Below are positions 55,712-64,000 of a stretch of 64,000 nt of DNA, piece by piece (position 1 is the first letter of the stretch; every line of letters starts with the position of its first letter). The notes under the pieces are model-generated. The model saw only the letters and a list, made by a program, of their open reading frames with translations. It was not told where the DNA came from and did not search any database. The translations under genes were made by a program, and so were the position numbers. The DNA is from Spirulina major PCC 6313 (lineage in GTDB: Bacteria > Cyanobacteriota > Cyanobacteriia > Cyanobacteriales > Spirulinaceae): NCBI RefSeq assembly GCF_001890765.1, contig NZ_KV878783.1, positions 497,028-561,027 on the forward strand. The letters are read 5' to 3'.

Positions 55712-56434
55712 CTAACGCTCGTCGCGGCGCGATCGGGGTCGAATGGCGCGATCGCGCATGGGGGGACGACGGCGATCGGGGGGTGGGGGAGCTTGGCGGC
55801 GGAGGTCGGCGCTGAGGCTGAGGAAAAAGTCCCGGCGCAAACAGGGATATTCGCCCACCCAGAGGTTTTGACTGGGAATATGCAGATCGCTCACCTCTTT
55901 GATTTCGCTGAGGTCGGCTTGATTGGAAAAGACGAGACATTCCACCTTTTGCCCCGGTTTGAGCAGTTTATGGCTGCGTCGGAGGGGGGCTTGGACAAGG
56001 GTACGGAAGCCGCTGCGATCGCCAATGTCCAGGTTAATCCGCCGCTCGCGATTTTCCACAATCACCAACTCGCCGCGCTGGTTAAAGGTTTCCTCTTCCC
56101 GAATCAGGTCTTCGGAGATAAACACATCCAAAATCCGACCGCGCCAAAAGCCGCTATATTTCCAGCGGCGATACTTGCTGTTGCGCAGGCTGGCCCAATA
56201 GACCGGGGCCCAGAGCCAATACAGCCCAGCGATGATCCCCAGGAAAAATTTCAAGCCCCCCGCCCCGCCTTGAAACAGGACATTCAATAGCAGCAACGCC
56301 ACCATCCCAATCACCGAAATCAAGACCCGCCGCACGATGTCTTGAATGCTGCCCCACACGGCGGCATATTGGGCCCCGGTGGCGATCGCAGGCACGAGTT
56401 GCTCAAATTTTTCGCGGGTGATGGGGACTAGCAT
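55712..56434 (-). CDS. conserved cyanobacterial membrane protein of unknown function
   Basis: 240 residues: two membrane helices around 36-80 (ISVIGMVALLLLNVLF and FFLGIIAGLYWLWAPVYWASL), a beta-rich cytoplasmic domain, and an Arg/Pro-rich C-terminal tail. The family is sometimes mis-named a phosphate ABC permease, for which I see no basis. It lies ten bases after dapB on the same strand and 61 before ycf37. Confidence 0.7.
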   Translation of the reverse strand: MLVPITREKFEQLVPAIATGAQYAAVWGSIQDIVRRVLISVIGMVALLLLNVLFQGGAGGLKFFLGIIAGLYWLWAPVYWASLRNSKYRRWKYSGFWRGRILDVFISEDLIREEETFNQRGELVIVENRERRINLDIGDRSGFRTLVQAPLRRSHKLLKPGQKVECLVFSNQADLSEIKEVSDLHIPSQNLWVGEYPCLRRDFFLSLSADLRRQAPPPPDRRRPPMRDRAIRPRSRRDER

Positions 56435-56444
56435 GGGCTAACGA

Positions 56445-57272
56445 TTAGAGGACTTTTTCTAGGCCGTAGACCAAGGTTTTCAATTCCGTCACCTTCCGAA
56501 TCGCCAAGATCACACCGGGCATGAAGGAGGCGCGATCGGTGGTGTCGTGGCGGAGGGTGTAGAGTTGGCCCGGTGAGCCGAAGAGGATTTCTTGGTGGGC
56601 GATGAGGCCGGGGAGGCGGACGCTATGGATGCGGATATTTTCGTCGGCACAACTGCCCCGCGCTCCGGTGAGGTGTTCTGTTTCCTTGACACTGGCGGGG
56701 TTGTAGGGTTTGCCCAGTTCGGCGAGCATTTGGGCGGTTTTGATCGCGGTGCCGCTGGGGGCATCGGCTTTTTGGTTGTGGTGGAGTTCGATGATTTCCA
56801 CATGGTCGAAATATTTGGCGGCTTGGAGGGCGGCCTGTTGCATCAGGATCACGCCGATGGAGAAGTTGGGGGCGACGATCGCGCCCGTACTGGCTTTTTC
56901 CGCGAAGGCGGCGAGGTCGTTGAGTTGCTCCGGGCTGAGGCCGGTGGTGCCCACGACGGGACGGACACCATAGGCGATCGCACTGCGCACATTTTCATAC
57001 ACACCATCGGGATGGGTAAAGTCCACCATCACCCCTTGCACCGGCTCTTGGGTCGCCAACACCAGCACACTTTGCAGATCATTTAAAATCGGCACTTCCA
57101 CCGGCCCACAACCGGCCACAATTCCGGCATCTTCGCCCACCACATCGGGGGAACGATCCACCGCCCCAACGAGGTGCATCCCGTCCGCTGCCATGACGGC
57201 CTTGAGCACTTCGCGGCCCATTTTGCCCGCGACACCATTAATTACCACCGGAATTGAAGCTTCAGAGGTCAT
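56445..57272 (-). CDS. dapB: 4-hydroxy-tetrahydrodipicolinate reductase
   Basis: 275 residues. NAD(P)H site [30 protein letters not shown], and the catalytic block [22 protein letters not shown] with the paired His and Lys. It reduces HTPA in the lysine/diaminopimelate pathway needed for peptidoglycan. First gene of the operon dapB-membrane protein-ycf37. Confidence 0.96.
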   Translation of the reverse strand: MTSEASIPVVINGVAGKMGREVLKAVMAADGMHLVGAVDRSPDVVGEDAGIVAGCGPVEVPILNDLQSVLVLATQEPVQGVMVDFTHPDGVYENVRSAIAYGVRPVVGTTGLSPEQLNDLAAFAEKASTGAIVAPNFSIGVILMQQAALQAAKYFDHVEIIELHHNQKADAPSGTAIKTAQMLAELGKPYNPASVKETEHLTGARGSCADENIRIHSVRLPGLIAHQEILFGSPGQLYTLRHDTTDRASFMPGVILAIRKVTELKTLVYGLEKVL

Positions 57273-57322
57273 AGAAGATACGACTCAGTTAATCTGCAAG
57301 ATTCCATTGTACAGGGGGGCGG

Positions 57323-57907
57323 CTAGCTATGAATTCGGGGTTCGGGGTGGAGGGTGCTGAGGATCTCACTTTCGGCGATCGCTAATTCTGATAATCGTGA
57401 CTGCACCACCTCGCGATCAAAATAAGTGTCAGCTAACACCCAATAAATCCCATAATGGCGAGCCTCGGAAGCCATTAAACTCCGGTAAAATTCAGCCAGT
57501 TCAGGGTCGGGGCAATGGTCGCCCAAAAGGCCGAGGCGTTCATGCGATCGCGCTTCGATCAAACAGGACACCAGCAGAAAATCCAGCATCCGATCCGGTT
57601 CGTTGCGACGAATCAGCGATCGCAACGCTGCGCCATAGGGGGGCGCATTCAACGGCGCGAGGGGAATATTACGGCGATCCAGCCATTGATTGACGAGGGC
57701 AAAATGATCCAACTCTTCTTTAGCGATCGCGGTCAGCTTATCTAACAACACCCGGCTGGAGGGGTAGCGAAACATTAAATTCAACGCCGCTGAAGCTGCT
57801 TTGCGCTCACAATGGGAGTGGTCGAGTAAAATGGTGTCAAGGTTAGCAATGGCTTGGTCTAGCCAGGCTGTCGATGTTGGGTGCTGAAGAATTTGAATCG
57901 TGGTCAC
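57323..57907 (-). CDS. miaE: tRNA-(ms2io6A)-hydroxylase (MiaE)
   Basis: About 194 residues. A four-helix ferritin-like di-iron fold with LLDHSHCERKAASAALNLMF, AKEELDHFALV and SEARHYGIYW, supplying the E/E-x-x-H iron ligands; MiaE hydroxylates 2-methylthio-isopentenyl-adenosine-37 in tRNA. GTG at 57907 (V-T-T-I-Q-I-L-Q) fits the family length better than the TTG at 57952. About 50 bases separate it from dapB. Confidence 0.88.
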   Translation of the reverse strand: MTTIQILQHPTSTAWLDQAIANLDTILLDHSHCERKAASAALNLMFRYPSSRVLLDKLTAIAKEELDHFALVNQWLDRRNIPLAPLNAPPYGAALRSLIRRNEPDRMLDFLLVSCLIEARSHERLGLLGDHCPDPELAEFYRSLMASEARHYGIYWVLADTYFDREVVQSRLSELAIAESEILSTLHPEPRIHS

Positions 57908-58203
57908 GAGGGTTACCGCTGATGCGATGGAGACGGAACGAAAAAGCGACAAAATTCGCGTTTCATTCCAACATAGAGGAATTTTGATAATTTTTGCGAT
58001 CGTGGACTTAAAAAGAATTCTTCTGTCCTGTGGATGTCGTCAACGTTGTGAACAGAGCCTAAAAATATCAGATGCTCTTGAGTGAATAACCCTTTAAACT
58101 TGACAGCACTTGTGTTCCTACTGCCTGCACGGTACTCCCAACGCTTCAAATTCATGTCTCAGGTTGATCTATCGTCATTCCTTGCCCCATCGCTCGAAAA
58201 TCT

Positions 58204-58983
58204 ATGACCTTTCATCGCCCCAGTTCTGAATCCGAATCCCAACAGCGCCGCATCTTTATCGGAGATGTCCATGGCCATTACGATGCACTGATGATCCTGT
58301 TGGAGGCGATCGCGCCTAGCCGCACGGATCAGGTGTATTTTGTGGGGGATTTGGTGGATCGGGGGCCAAAAAGTGCCCAAGTGGTGGAATTTGTGAAATC
58401 CAACCGCTATCACTGCCTCTTGGGGAATCATGAACAAATGCTCCTCGATGTGGTAGATGCACGGGGCAACCAAGAGCATTCCCGCCAAGCCTGGCTCTAT
58501 AGCGGCGGCAACATGACCCTCAACAGCTACGGCTCCAAAGGCGTTTTGCCGGAACATCTAGACTGGATGCGATCGCTCCCCACCCACCTCGACCTCGGCG
58601 ATGTGTGGCTCGTCCATGCCGGCGTTGATCCCCGCATCCCCATTGAACAACACACCGCCGACCAATTCTGCTGGATTCGCGACGAATTTCACAGCAGCAA
58701 AGAACCCTTCTTTAAAAACAAACTGATCATCACCGGCCACACGATCACCTTCACCCTCCCCGGCGTGATGCCCGGCAAACTCGCCCAAGGCCCCGGCTGG
58801 CTCGACATCGACACCGGAGCCTATCACCGGCAAAGCGGCTGGCTCACGGGCCTCGACCTCACCCGCGAGCGCGTCTACCAAGTCAACGCCCGCCAACACC
58901 GCCTCCGCACCCTCGACCTCGCCGAAGCCACCACCACCATCAACCCCAACCGCATCTTCCCCCGCCGCATGATGATGCGTTGA
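58204..58983 (+). CDS. PPP-family serine/threonine protein phosphatase-like protein
   Basis: 259 residues. The three dimetal motifs of PPP phosphatases are intact: IFIGDVHGHYDAL (GDxHG), YFVGDLVDRGPKS (GDxVDRG) and CLLGNHEQM (GNHE), with later His in VHAGVD and TGHTI. It resembles bacterial PrpA/ApaH-like enzymes and could dephosphorylate proteins or Ap4A. Monocistronic. Confidence 0.92.
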   Translation: MTFHRPSSESESQQRRIFIGDVHGHYDALMILLEAIAPSRTDQVYFVGDLVDRGPKSAQVVEFVKSNRYHCLLGNHEQMLLDVVDARGNQEHSRQAWLYSGGNMTLNSYGSKGVLPEHLDWMRSLPTHLDLGDVWLVHAGVDPRIPIEQHTADQFCWIRDEFHSSKEPFFKNKLIITGHTITFTLPGVMPGKLAQGPGWLDIDTGAYHRQSGWLTGLDLTRERVYQVNARQHRLRTLDLAEATTTINPNRIFPRRMMMR

Positions 58984-59118
58984 GCGCTGCAACGATTAAC
59001 GGGTCTGGTGGGGGCACTGATGGTGTCGGAATTTTATCAAGCCATTCTTGAAGAGGGTCGCCAAGTCCCGCCTGGGGTTTCAACCCCAGGCTAATCGCTG
59101 AAGTCGGCTAGAGCTTAC

Positions 59119-59210
59119 GAAAATAGTGCGGGAGTTTTTCCTCTCCGTCAATTGATTGCGGGGATGAAAGACGACACGAGCGACTTGAGTCGCCCTCCTT
59201 GGGCGAGTGT
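59119..59210 (+). mobile_element. fragment of the mini-IS200/IS605 family (copy 3)
   Basis: TTAC (59115-59118) followed by GAAAATAGTGCGGGAGT, the left hairpin CCGTCAATTGATTGCGGG, and the same GATGAAAGACGACACGAGCG run as copy 1. It departs after about 70 bp and ends near TCGCCC-TCCTT-GGGCGA-GTGTC, which is hairpin-like but lacks the canonical TCAA. The tnpB-like interior is missing. Confidence 0.7.
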
Positions 59211-59420
59211 CTTGTCTAGCTTAAAAAGGTGAGTTGTTATCCAGAGGAGTGAGCAGAGTCGAACCCCGGAGCACCAGACTTCGACTTCCCTCAGTCTTCA
59301 AGTTACTTGCCATCTGAGGCTAGACAGTCCACTAGTCATATCCAAGGATTTAAGGAGTGCGGGCATCTTGCCTGCTGCTCGTGATCCCCATTTTGCCCGC
59401 CAGTGGAGGGCGATCGCCCA

Positions 59421-61241
59421 TCAATCCCGGTCAACCCGCACGAATCCCCCGGCGAGGCCCCGTTCTGGAACCCGTAGCCGGATATTTTGATTGGTGAGTT
59501 GATAGGTACAGGGGAGCGGTGCATCCCAACATAAACTCTGACCATCTGCCGGGACGAAATACGTCACATCGTTGCTGTGGCGCATGTCCAGATTCCTAAA
59601 ATCATAATCCTCACTCAAGGCGGGGGGAACGAGCCAATTCAGTTGAATCGCGTGATTGAGCAGGGTATAGGTGGCGCGATAGTGTCGCCCCATCACCCCA
59701 AAGGACACCACCACCAAGGCCGCAAAGAAGATCAGCCGCGATCGCCGCTGGGCATGGAAAAATAACCACAGGGCGAAGAGTCCCGTGACGACGGCGATCG
59801 CTAAAAATGAAGACGACTGCGGCGCGAGCCAAGCGTTAGCGGTTCCGGCAACGACGATCACGGTGAGCGACCACCAGCGGGATGGTTGTTCGCAGTGACG
59901 CGCCAGATAGAATGCCGGTAAGAGGCTGCCATAGGCGGCTCCAAATCGCCAACTGGGTGCAGACGAATAGACATAGACCAACCCCAAAACCCCCAACAGC
60001 ATGAGGTAGGGTTTGCCGGGAATGGGATACTGACGAGGGTGAGCGAGGAGCAGCCCCAGGGCGATCGCTGCACAGAGGGTTAAAAATATGAATTGACCTT
60101 CAAAATCCGTCCAAGGTAGCACCCAATCCCAGGGCTGGGCATCGATGGCGCGATCGCCGATCCAAAAATGCCATTGTTGAATGCTTTGATATTCCCAGAG
60201 GGCGATCGCTTTGCCCACACCCCAGGGCAGGTCAAAACAGAGGGCAGGGGAGGGGTAAAGGAGGCAGCCCGATGTAGTGAGGTTGAAGGCGAAAAGGGGC
60301 AAGACGAGCAGCGTCGGCAGGGCAACACCTCGGATGATTCGGGTGCGCCAGGGCGATCGCCCCTGACCGAGGTGGAACAGAAACGCCACAAACGCCAAGG
60401 GCAGCGCACTGGGTTTGAGGGCGATCGCCAACGCCATGATCAACAGCAGCAGCAGGGACGATTGATCCGCTGGGTGGGCAGGTTGGCGGGCAATCACCAA
60501 GATTAGCCAGGCCAGGATGAGGGTGAGAAAGAGCACCGGCTGATCGGGAGAGTTGCCAAAGGGAAGGGTTGACCAAAACAGGGTTGGAATCACGCAGCAA
60601 AAGGCGAGGCATAAAAACCAGTCGGTGAAGTGGCTGGTTTGGTTCATGATCCGACGAACAGTGATGGCGATGTGGCAGAGACCCCAACAGAGGACAAACC
60701 CGCCGGTGACTGTGCCCATTCGTTCGGTGAAGGGGCCGAAATGAAAAGGGGCAGCAAGGGCATACCAGGAGGAGTTGAGTCCAAAGCGGCTGTGAATCAG
60801 TGCAGTGCCGGGGACGGTTCCATAGTCGGAAAACCAGCGGATGATTTGGTAATGGTAGAGGCCGGTATCAAACCAAATGATGGTTTGGGAGGCGAAGAAG
60901 GCAACGATCGCACCAAGGCTGAGCAGACCCAGCCGCCACGGCCAGGGGAGGGCGATGATCCGGCACAGAGCCTGGCGCAGTTCCGCACGGCTGGGGGGAT
61001 GGCGCAGGGCGATCGCCGCCCCCAACAACAGCACGATCGCCCCCACCCAAGGCGTGAGGGGCATCAGCAGGGAGAGGGTGAGCAACAGCCACGGGAGGAT
61101 CAATAACCCGATCCAGAGGGCGAGGATGAAGCGATCGCCCCGTCGGGGAATCCGCACAATGGTAAAACCGTTCAACACCCTCACCCCAATGCTACTCGCC
61201 CCAAACCCTAAAATCAGCCAAGCCAGGAGAAGCGCAACCAT
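59421..61241 (-). CDS. polytopic membrane protein, LIC_10190-like
   Basis: 606 residues with about 12-14 membrane helices. An Asp-containing WFDTGLYHYQIIRWFSDYG, typical of the LIC_10190 and related GT-C-like membrane families, follows the first few helices, with SRFGLNSSWYALAAPF next. A short soluble C-terminus ends NQNIRLRVPERGLAGGFVR. It may act in surface polysaccharide or lipid glycosylation; that is inference from GT-C-like topology only. Confidence 0.72.
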   Translation of the reverse strand: MVALLLAWLILGFGASSIGVRVLNGFTIVRIPRRGDRFILALWIGLLILPWLLLTLSLLMPLTPWVGAIVLLLGAAIALRHPPSRAELRQALCRIIALPWPWRLGLLSLGAIVAFFASQTIIWFDTGLYHYQIIRWFSDYGTVPGTALIHSRFGLNSSWYALAAPFHFGPFTERMGTVTGGFVLCWGLCHIAITVRRIMNQTSHFTDWFLCLAFCCVIPTLFWSTLPFGNSPDQPVLFLTLILAWLILVIARQPAHPADQSSLLLLLIMALAIALKPSALPLAFVAFLFHLGQGRSPWRTRIIRGVALPTLLVLPLFAFNLTTSGCLLYPSPALCFDLPWGVGKAIALWEYQSIQQWHFWIGDRAIDAQPWDWVLPWTDFEGQFIFLTLCAAIALGLLLAHPRQYPIPGKPYLMLLGVLGLVYVYSSAPSWRFGAAYGSLLPAFYLARHCEQPSRWWSLTVIVVAGTANAWLAPQSSSFLAIAVVTGLFALWLFFHAQRRSRLIFFAALVVVSFGVMGRHYRATYTLLNHAIQLNWLVPPALSEDYDFRNLDMRHSNDVTYFVPADGQSLCWDAPLPCTYQLTNQNIRLRVPERGLAGGFVRVDRD

Positions 61242-61691
61242 AACACAATCAAACCGGGTGAGCGAAAGAGTCCGCCCTTAAGCATATCGTCTCATCTTGG
61301 CGGAATGGGCCGAATGGTGCGATCGCATTGTCCTAGGGATCGGTGTGGTGAGGGTCTGTCGTTGTTCACACGTTCCATGGGATACAGCTTGTTTAGAAAT
61401 CATCACGTCCAGATCAGAAGCCCCTCGCCCAGTGGGAGCTAATCCTGTAGGGGTTTGGGGTGAGGGGAATGAACGAACAAGCTGTATTAAAATGACCCTC
61501 CGCATAAAATTTGAGAACGTGACCTAGATAATAAAGCGGTAGCCTCATTGTTTGGGCAGACACCCGCTTTGCTTAACCTGAATGGGTGAGCGGAAGACGA
61601 GGAACCCAAAACGATAGGGCATAGGATCGGGGAATGGGGCTAAAAAATCCCTCTTGATTCAGTTTAGTGTTCTAGTTGATAGGGAGTTTAA
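61242..61691. other. gene-free interval upstream of the sigma-like gene
   Basis: Contains the imperfect palindrome at 61382-61487 and a probable promoter region; no other structure was recognised. Confidence 0.5.
61382..61487. repeat. imperfect palindrome of about 106 bp (MITE-like)
   Basis: Outer arms ATACAGCTTGTT (61382-61393) and AACAAGCTGTAT (61476-61487) are perfect inverted repeats; inner arms CCCCTCGCCC (61421-61430) and GGGGTGAGGGG (61457-61467) pair with one G-T. No gene inside. Confidence 0.65.
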
Positions 61692-62960
61692 ATGTCTGTG
61701 AGCCATGATCGTGAGCTTCCTTGGCCACCTCCTAAGCGTCAAGAGGATTTTGTGACTCAGTTTTCAGAATGTTTGTTTTTTGTGGAGCAAAACAATCGCA
61801 CGGTTAGTCAATGGGGTGTGGAACTGCGGCTGAAACGAAACATGGTGAAGTTGAGTGCTCAGTATCCGAACTATGGCCGAGTAGATTGGCTCATTTATTT
61901 TATTCAGCGGGTGATCTCCAAAACAATGTCGTTCGGGGAACAGTCCCAAGCCCTACGGCATTTATGCTGTTTTTATCAGGTTGATTTTTATTATTTGGCG
62001 AAGCAGTGGTGGTTTAAAACGAAATGCCCCCAAGGGGTTTATGCCTGGACGGATTTGTTTGATGCGATCGCAACCCCATTTACAAACTTAGAAAAAGCAC
62101 AAGTCTCCCTCAAGGACTTTGACCCCAAATACACGACCAAAAGCTATATCAATAAAATCTGTTATCGAGTGGGTCGAGACTGGCTGCGGCAAAAGTTTGG
62201 CGCACAGTTTGAAGCACAATTGGGTGCAGTGCAGTTGTTAGGGGATGCACAATCTCCGTCTGACGATGACCGGGCGTGGGCTGTACACCATAAAGCCGAG
62301 GAGTTGGCGTTAAAAGAACAGGCTATCCAAGCTGAAATGACTCAGTATAAAGTTGAGCAGCATCGTATTTGGCAGCGTGTTATTCAAAGTCTAGCGAACC
62401 TGGAGCAACAGCATCAGGCTCAACAGTTAAAAACCCTGCATCCTAGTCAGTTAACGCTGTGGGATGTGATGTCTATTGGGTATGGATTCAATATCGGCCA
62501 GTCCGGTGTGGATCAAATTCTGGCCGGTAATCATCAACGGGTGACCCAAAGCACAATTTGTCGCCGCCTGACATCCTTTAAAACACAACTTTTTTTAGAA
62601 TGCCTCCATGAGTTTTCCCAGGAAATACAAGAAGGGCTTGGTCATTGTCTACCCAATGATGAAACTCATCCTGATTTTCAAAAAATTGCCAAAGCACAGC
62701 ATAAAAAACTAGAGCCACTCTTAAGAACCTATTATCAGGACTGGATCTACTCAACTCTAATTAAGCCGAGCCTAACGAACGACTACACTGCAAGTATAAC
62801 AGTAGAAATCATTACAGAAATAACGGTTGTTTTAAGTCACTGGTTGCAAAAAGAATTTGAACTGGTATTGAATCCAAGCTATTTAAGTAATGGGATGTGC
62901 AAAAAAATGCAGGCTGTTCTTGAGCTTTGGGCGCAAAAAATTCGGCAAGAGAATGGGTGA
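61692..62960 (+). CDS. sigma-70-like protein of a cyanobacterial DUF1822 operon
   Basis: 422 residues. FDPKYTTKSYINKICYRVGRDWLRQKFG resembles the region 2-like segment ('KGFNP...YAS..F.N.IRD.LRQR') of a cyanobacterial sigma-like family. The C-terminal part has a helix-turn-helix-like STICRRLTSFKTQLFLECL followed by a ~100-residue tail rich in W and L. No standard region 4 is evident and the classic -10 recognition residues are not clear. The next gene, a DUF1822 protein, starts 47 bases downstream with AAGGAG. Such pairs often precede CHAT/CHASE2 or surface-protein genes; that context is recalled and not visible here. Confidence 0.6.
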   Translation: MSVSHDRELPWPPPKRQEDFVTQFSECLFFVEQNNRTVSQWGVELRLKRNMVKLSAQYPNYGRVDWLIYFIQRVISKTMSFGEQSQALRHLCCFYQVDFYYLAKQWWFKTKCPQGVYAWTDLFDAIATPFTNLEKAQVSLKDFDPKYTTKSYINKICYRVGRDWLRQKFGAQFEAQLGAVQLLGDAQSPSDDDRAWAVHHKAEELALKEQAIQAEMTQYKVEQHRIWQRVIQSLANLEQQHQAQQLKTLHPSQLTLWDVMSIGYGFNIGQSGVDQILAGNHQRVTQSTICRRLTSFKTQLFLECLHEFSQEIQEGLGHCLPNDETHPDFQKIAKAQHKKLEPLLRTYYQDWIYSTLIKPSLTNDYTASITVEIITEITVVLSHWLQKEFELVLNPSYLSNGMCKKMQAVLELWAQKIRQENG

Positions 62961-63007
62961 TGCCCTTGTACTCGTCTAATTGTCTATGTGATATCAAGGA
63001 GATCAGA

Positions 63008-64000
63008 ATGCTTCAACTTCAACACCCTATGACCTCTCAACCTGAACCGCTGGTTTTGGAGATTCCGCCGACGGCGATCGCCCATGCTGAGACGATGCTT
63101 GCTCAACAGTCCCACACCGCAGCAGCGTGGAGAGCCTATCGTCATCATGTGGTTCTGGTCACCCTGTGCCAATGGCTACAGTCCCATGGCCAAGAGGAGA
63201 TCAGCCCCTGCTTGTCCCCAGAGCAACGGGCGGCCGTTTGGGAAGAGATTCCGGGGGTTGCTTTCGATTGGGGGGAAATTCGGTTCGTGCTCCTGGCGAC
63301 CGAACGATTGCAGGCAGAACGGTTTGTGATTCCACGGGAATGGGTGGATCTACCGGATTTTGCGGGGGATTACTATCTGAATGTTGAATTGGATATCTAC
63401 CCTGGGGAGAGTTGGTTAACCGTGACGGGTTATGCCACTCATCAAACGCTTCGCGAGCGGGGTCAGTTGAATGAGCCAGATTGTGTCTATGAACTGAAGC
63501 CGGAGGATTTGGTGACGGATCTGACGCTGCTGCTCTGCGCTCAACTGCTTTTTGGGAAGCGTCGCGCCCCTCTTGCGACCCTTCCTCTGTTGTCGCCGGA
63601 GGTGCAGGCTGATCGGCTCCAACTCTGTGGGGGTCAGTCTGAACCTCGCCTCAGTTTGCCTTTTGCCGAGTGGGGGGCTTTGTTTGTGCAGCCTCAGTGG
63701 CGATCGCAACTCTACCGCGCCCGGATGCAAGGATCTGACCCCGCCGTTGCCGGGACTCCTCTGCGCCAATGGTTCGGCGCGGTTGAAGCGAAGGTCAAGC
63801 AAGCCGTTACGCAAAGCTGGCAAACCTTAGAGGTGCTCGCGGCCGATTGGCACAGTACCCAACCGACCTTAGCCTATCGTTTTGGGGGGGACTATCGCCG
63901 CAATACCAGCACTCGATTTCCGGACGCGGTTCCGGGCGTATTGGATGTGCTCCGCACCTCGCCCGATAAGGAAACTCAACTTTCGGCGATCTATCTCTTA
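63008..64000 (+). CDS. DUF1822 family protein (cut by window edge)
   Basis: At least 331 residues read without a stop to the last base. It begins M-L-Q-L-Q-H-P-M-T-S and contains the features of DUF1822: LEIPPTAIAHAETMLAQQ, a WRAYRHHVVLVTLCQWL helix, ERFVIPREWVDLPDFAGDYY, LNVELDIYPGESWLTVTGYA, and PLRQWFGAVEAKVKQAVTQSW with its W-rich motif. DUF1822 proteins are cyanobacterial and of unknown function. It is probably cotranscribed with the upstream sigma-like gene; ATG at 63008 follows AAGGAGATCAGA. Confidence 0.85.
   Translation, partial: MLQLQHPMTSQPEPLVLEIPPTAIAHAETMLAQQSHTAAAWRAYRHHVVLVTLCQWLQSHGQEEISPCLSPEQRAAVWEEIPGVAFDWGEIRFVLLATERLQAERFVIPREWVDLPDFAGDYYLNVELDIYPGESWLTVTGYATHQTLRERGQLNEPDCVYELKPEDLVTDLTLLLCAQLLFGKRRAPLATLPLLSPEVQADRLQLCGGQSEPRLSLPFAEWGALFVQPQWRSQLYRARMQGSDPAVAGTPLRQWFGAVEAKVKQAVTQSWQTLEVLAADWHSTQPTLAYRFGGDYRRNTSTRFPDAVPGVLDVLRTSPDKETQLSAIYLL

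Noticed and set aside
59230-59300. Possible tRNA, because GGGGTTCGACTC on the minus strand looks like a T-loop
   Set aside because: Flanking bases do not form a T-stem or acceptor stem and no anticodon arm can be drawn.
1-64000. CRISPR array
   Set aside because: No regularly spaced 24-40 bp repeats with unique spacers; the only longer tandem array is the 157-bp repeat with no spacers.

Overview
The window is a stretch of cyanobacterial chromosome. The evidence is direct: photosystem I genes psaF and psaJ, a Ycf37-like photosystem I assembly protein, a futA-type iron binding protein, an SLH/OprB-type iron-uptake porin, several protein families restricted to cyanobacteria, and hundreds of GCGATCGC (HIP1) octamers on both strands. 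The sequence gives no reliable species name; the many large sensor kinases, the type III glutamine synthetase and the abundant intergenic repeats would fit a non-marine-picoplankton, possibly filamentous, cyanobacterium.

Layout. 0-9 kb: a DUF3119 protein, a PgpH-type c-di-AMP phosphodiesterase, a degenerate ADP-ribosylglycohydrolase-like protein, a renalase-like oxidoreductase, an FAH-family hydrolase, rpsF, a triple 157-bp tandem repeat and two adjacent exbD genes. 9-23 kb: signalling (a multi-PAS/GAF kinase, a VWA protein, a REC-GGDEF-EAL protein, a dCache hybrid kinase) with a DMT transporter, the psaF-psaJ operon and tsaD in between. 23-31 kb: an aldose-epimerase-like protein, an ABC exporter pair and a cation-chloride-cotransporter-like permease. 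31-38 kb: glnN, phr, metK and futA. 38-42.5 kb: dprA, a complete-looking IsrB (RRXRR/RuvC) transposon with its HEARO-type omega RNA, queC and hisA. 42.6-51.5 kb: a MASE1 kinase, gpsA, a response regulator, a three-gene ATGA-overlapping operon (kinase-like, DOMON-like, TauE/SafE) and a porin. 52-59 kb: a one-piece type IIL/IIG restriction-modification protein, the dapB-membrane protein-ycf37 operon, miaE and a PPP phosphatase. 59-64 kb: an LIC_10190-like membrane protein and the start of an operon with a sigma-70-like protein and a DUF1822 protein that runs off the end.

The most interesting layer is mobile DNA linked to RNA-guided nucleases. One IsrB element (39.5-40.9 kb) has matching terminal hairpins, a candidate omega RNA and a broken isrB frame. 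Two miniature IS200/IS605-type elements (4.4 kb and 31.0 kb, opposite orientation) lack transposase genes but keep a TTAC-like left junction, a TCAA right end and a decayed tnpB 3' end of the kind that overlaps TnpB omega RNA. A third fragment lies at 59.1 kb. The isrB frame and neighbouring queC together carry three single-base insertions, each in a homopolymer run. Other items of note are a second ExbD in which the conserved membrane aspartate is asparagine, a truncated duplicate of a kinase N-terminus, a Fur-box match upstream of futA, and a family of CAAGGGG...CCCCTTG palindromes, one of which supplies the stop codon of the restriction-modification gene.
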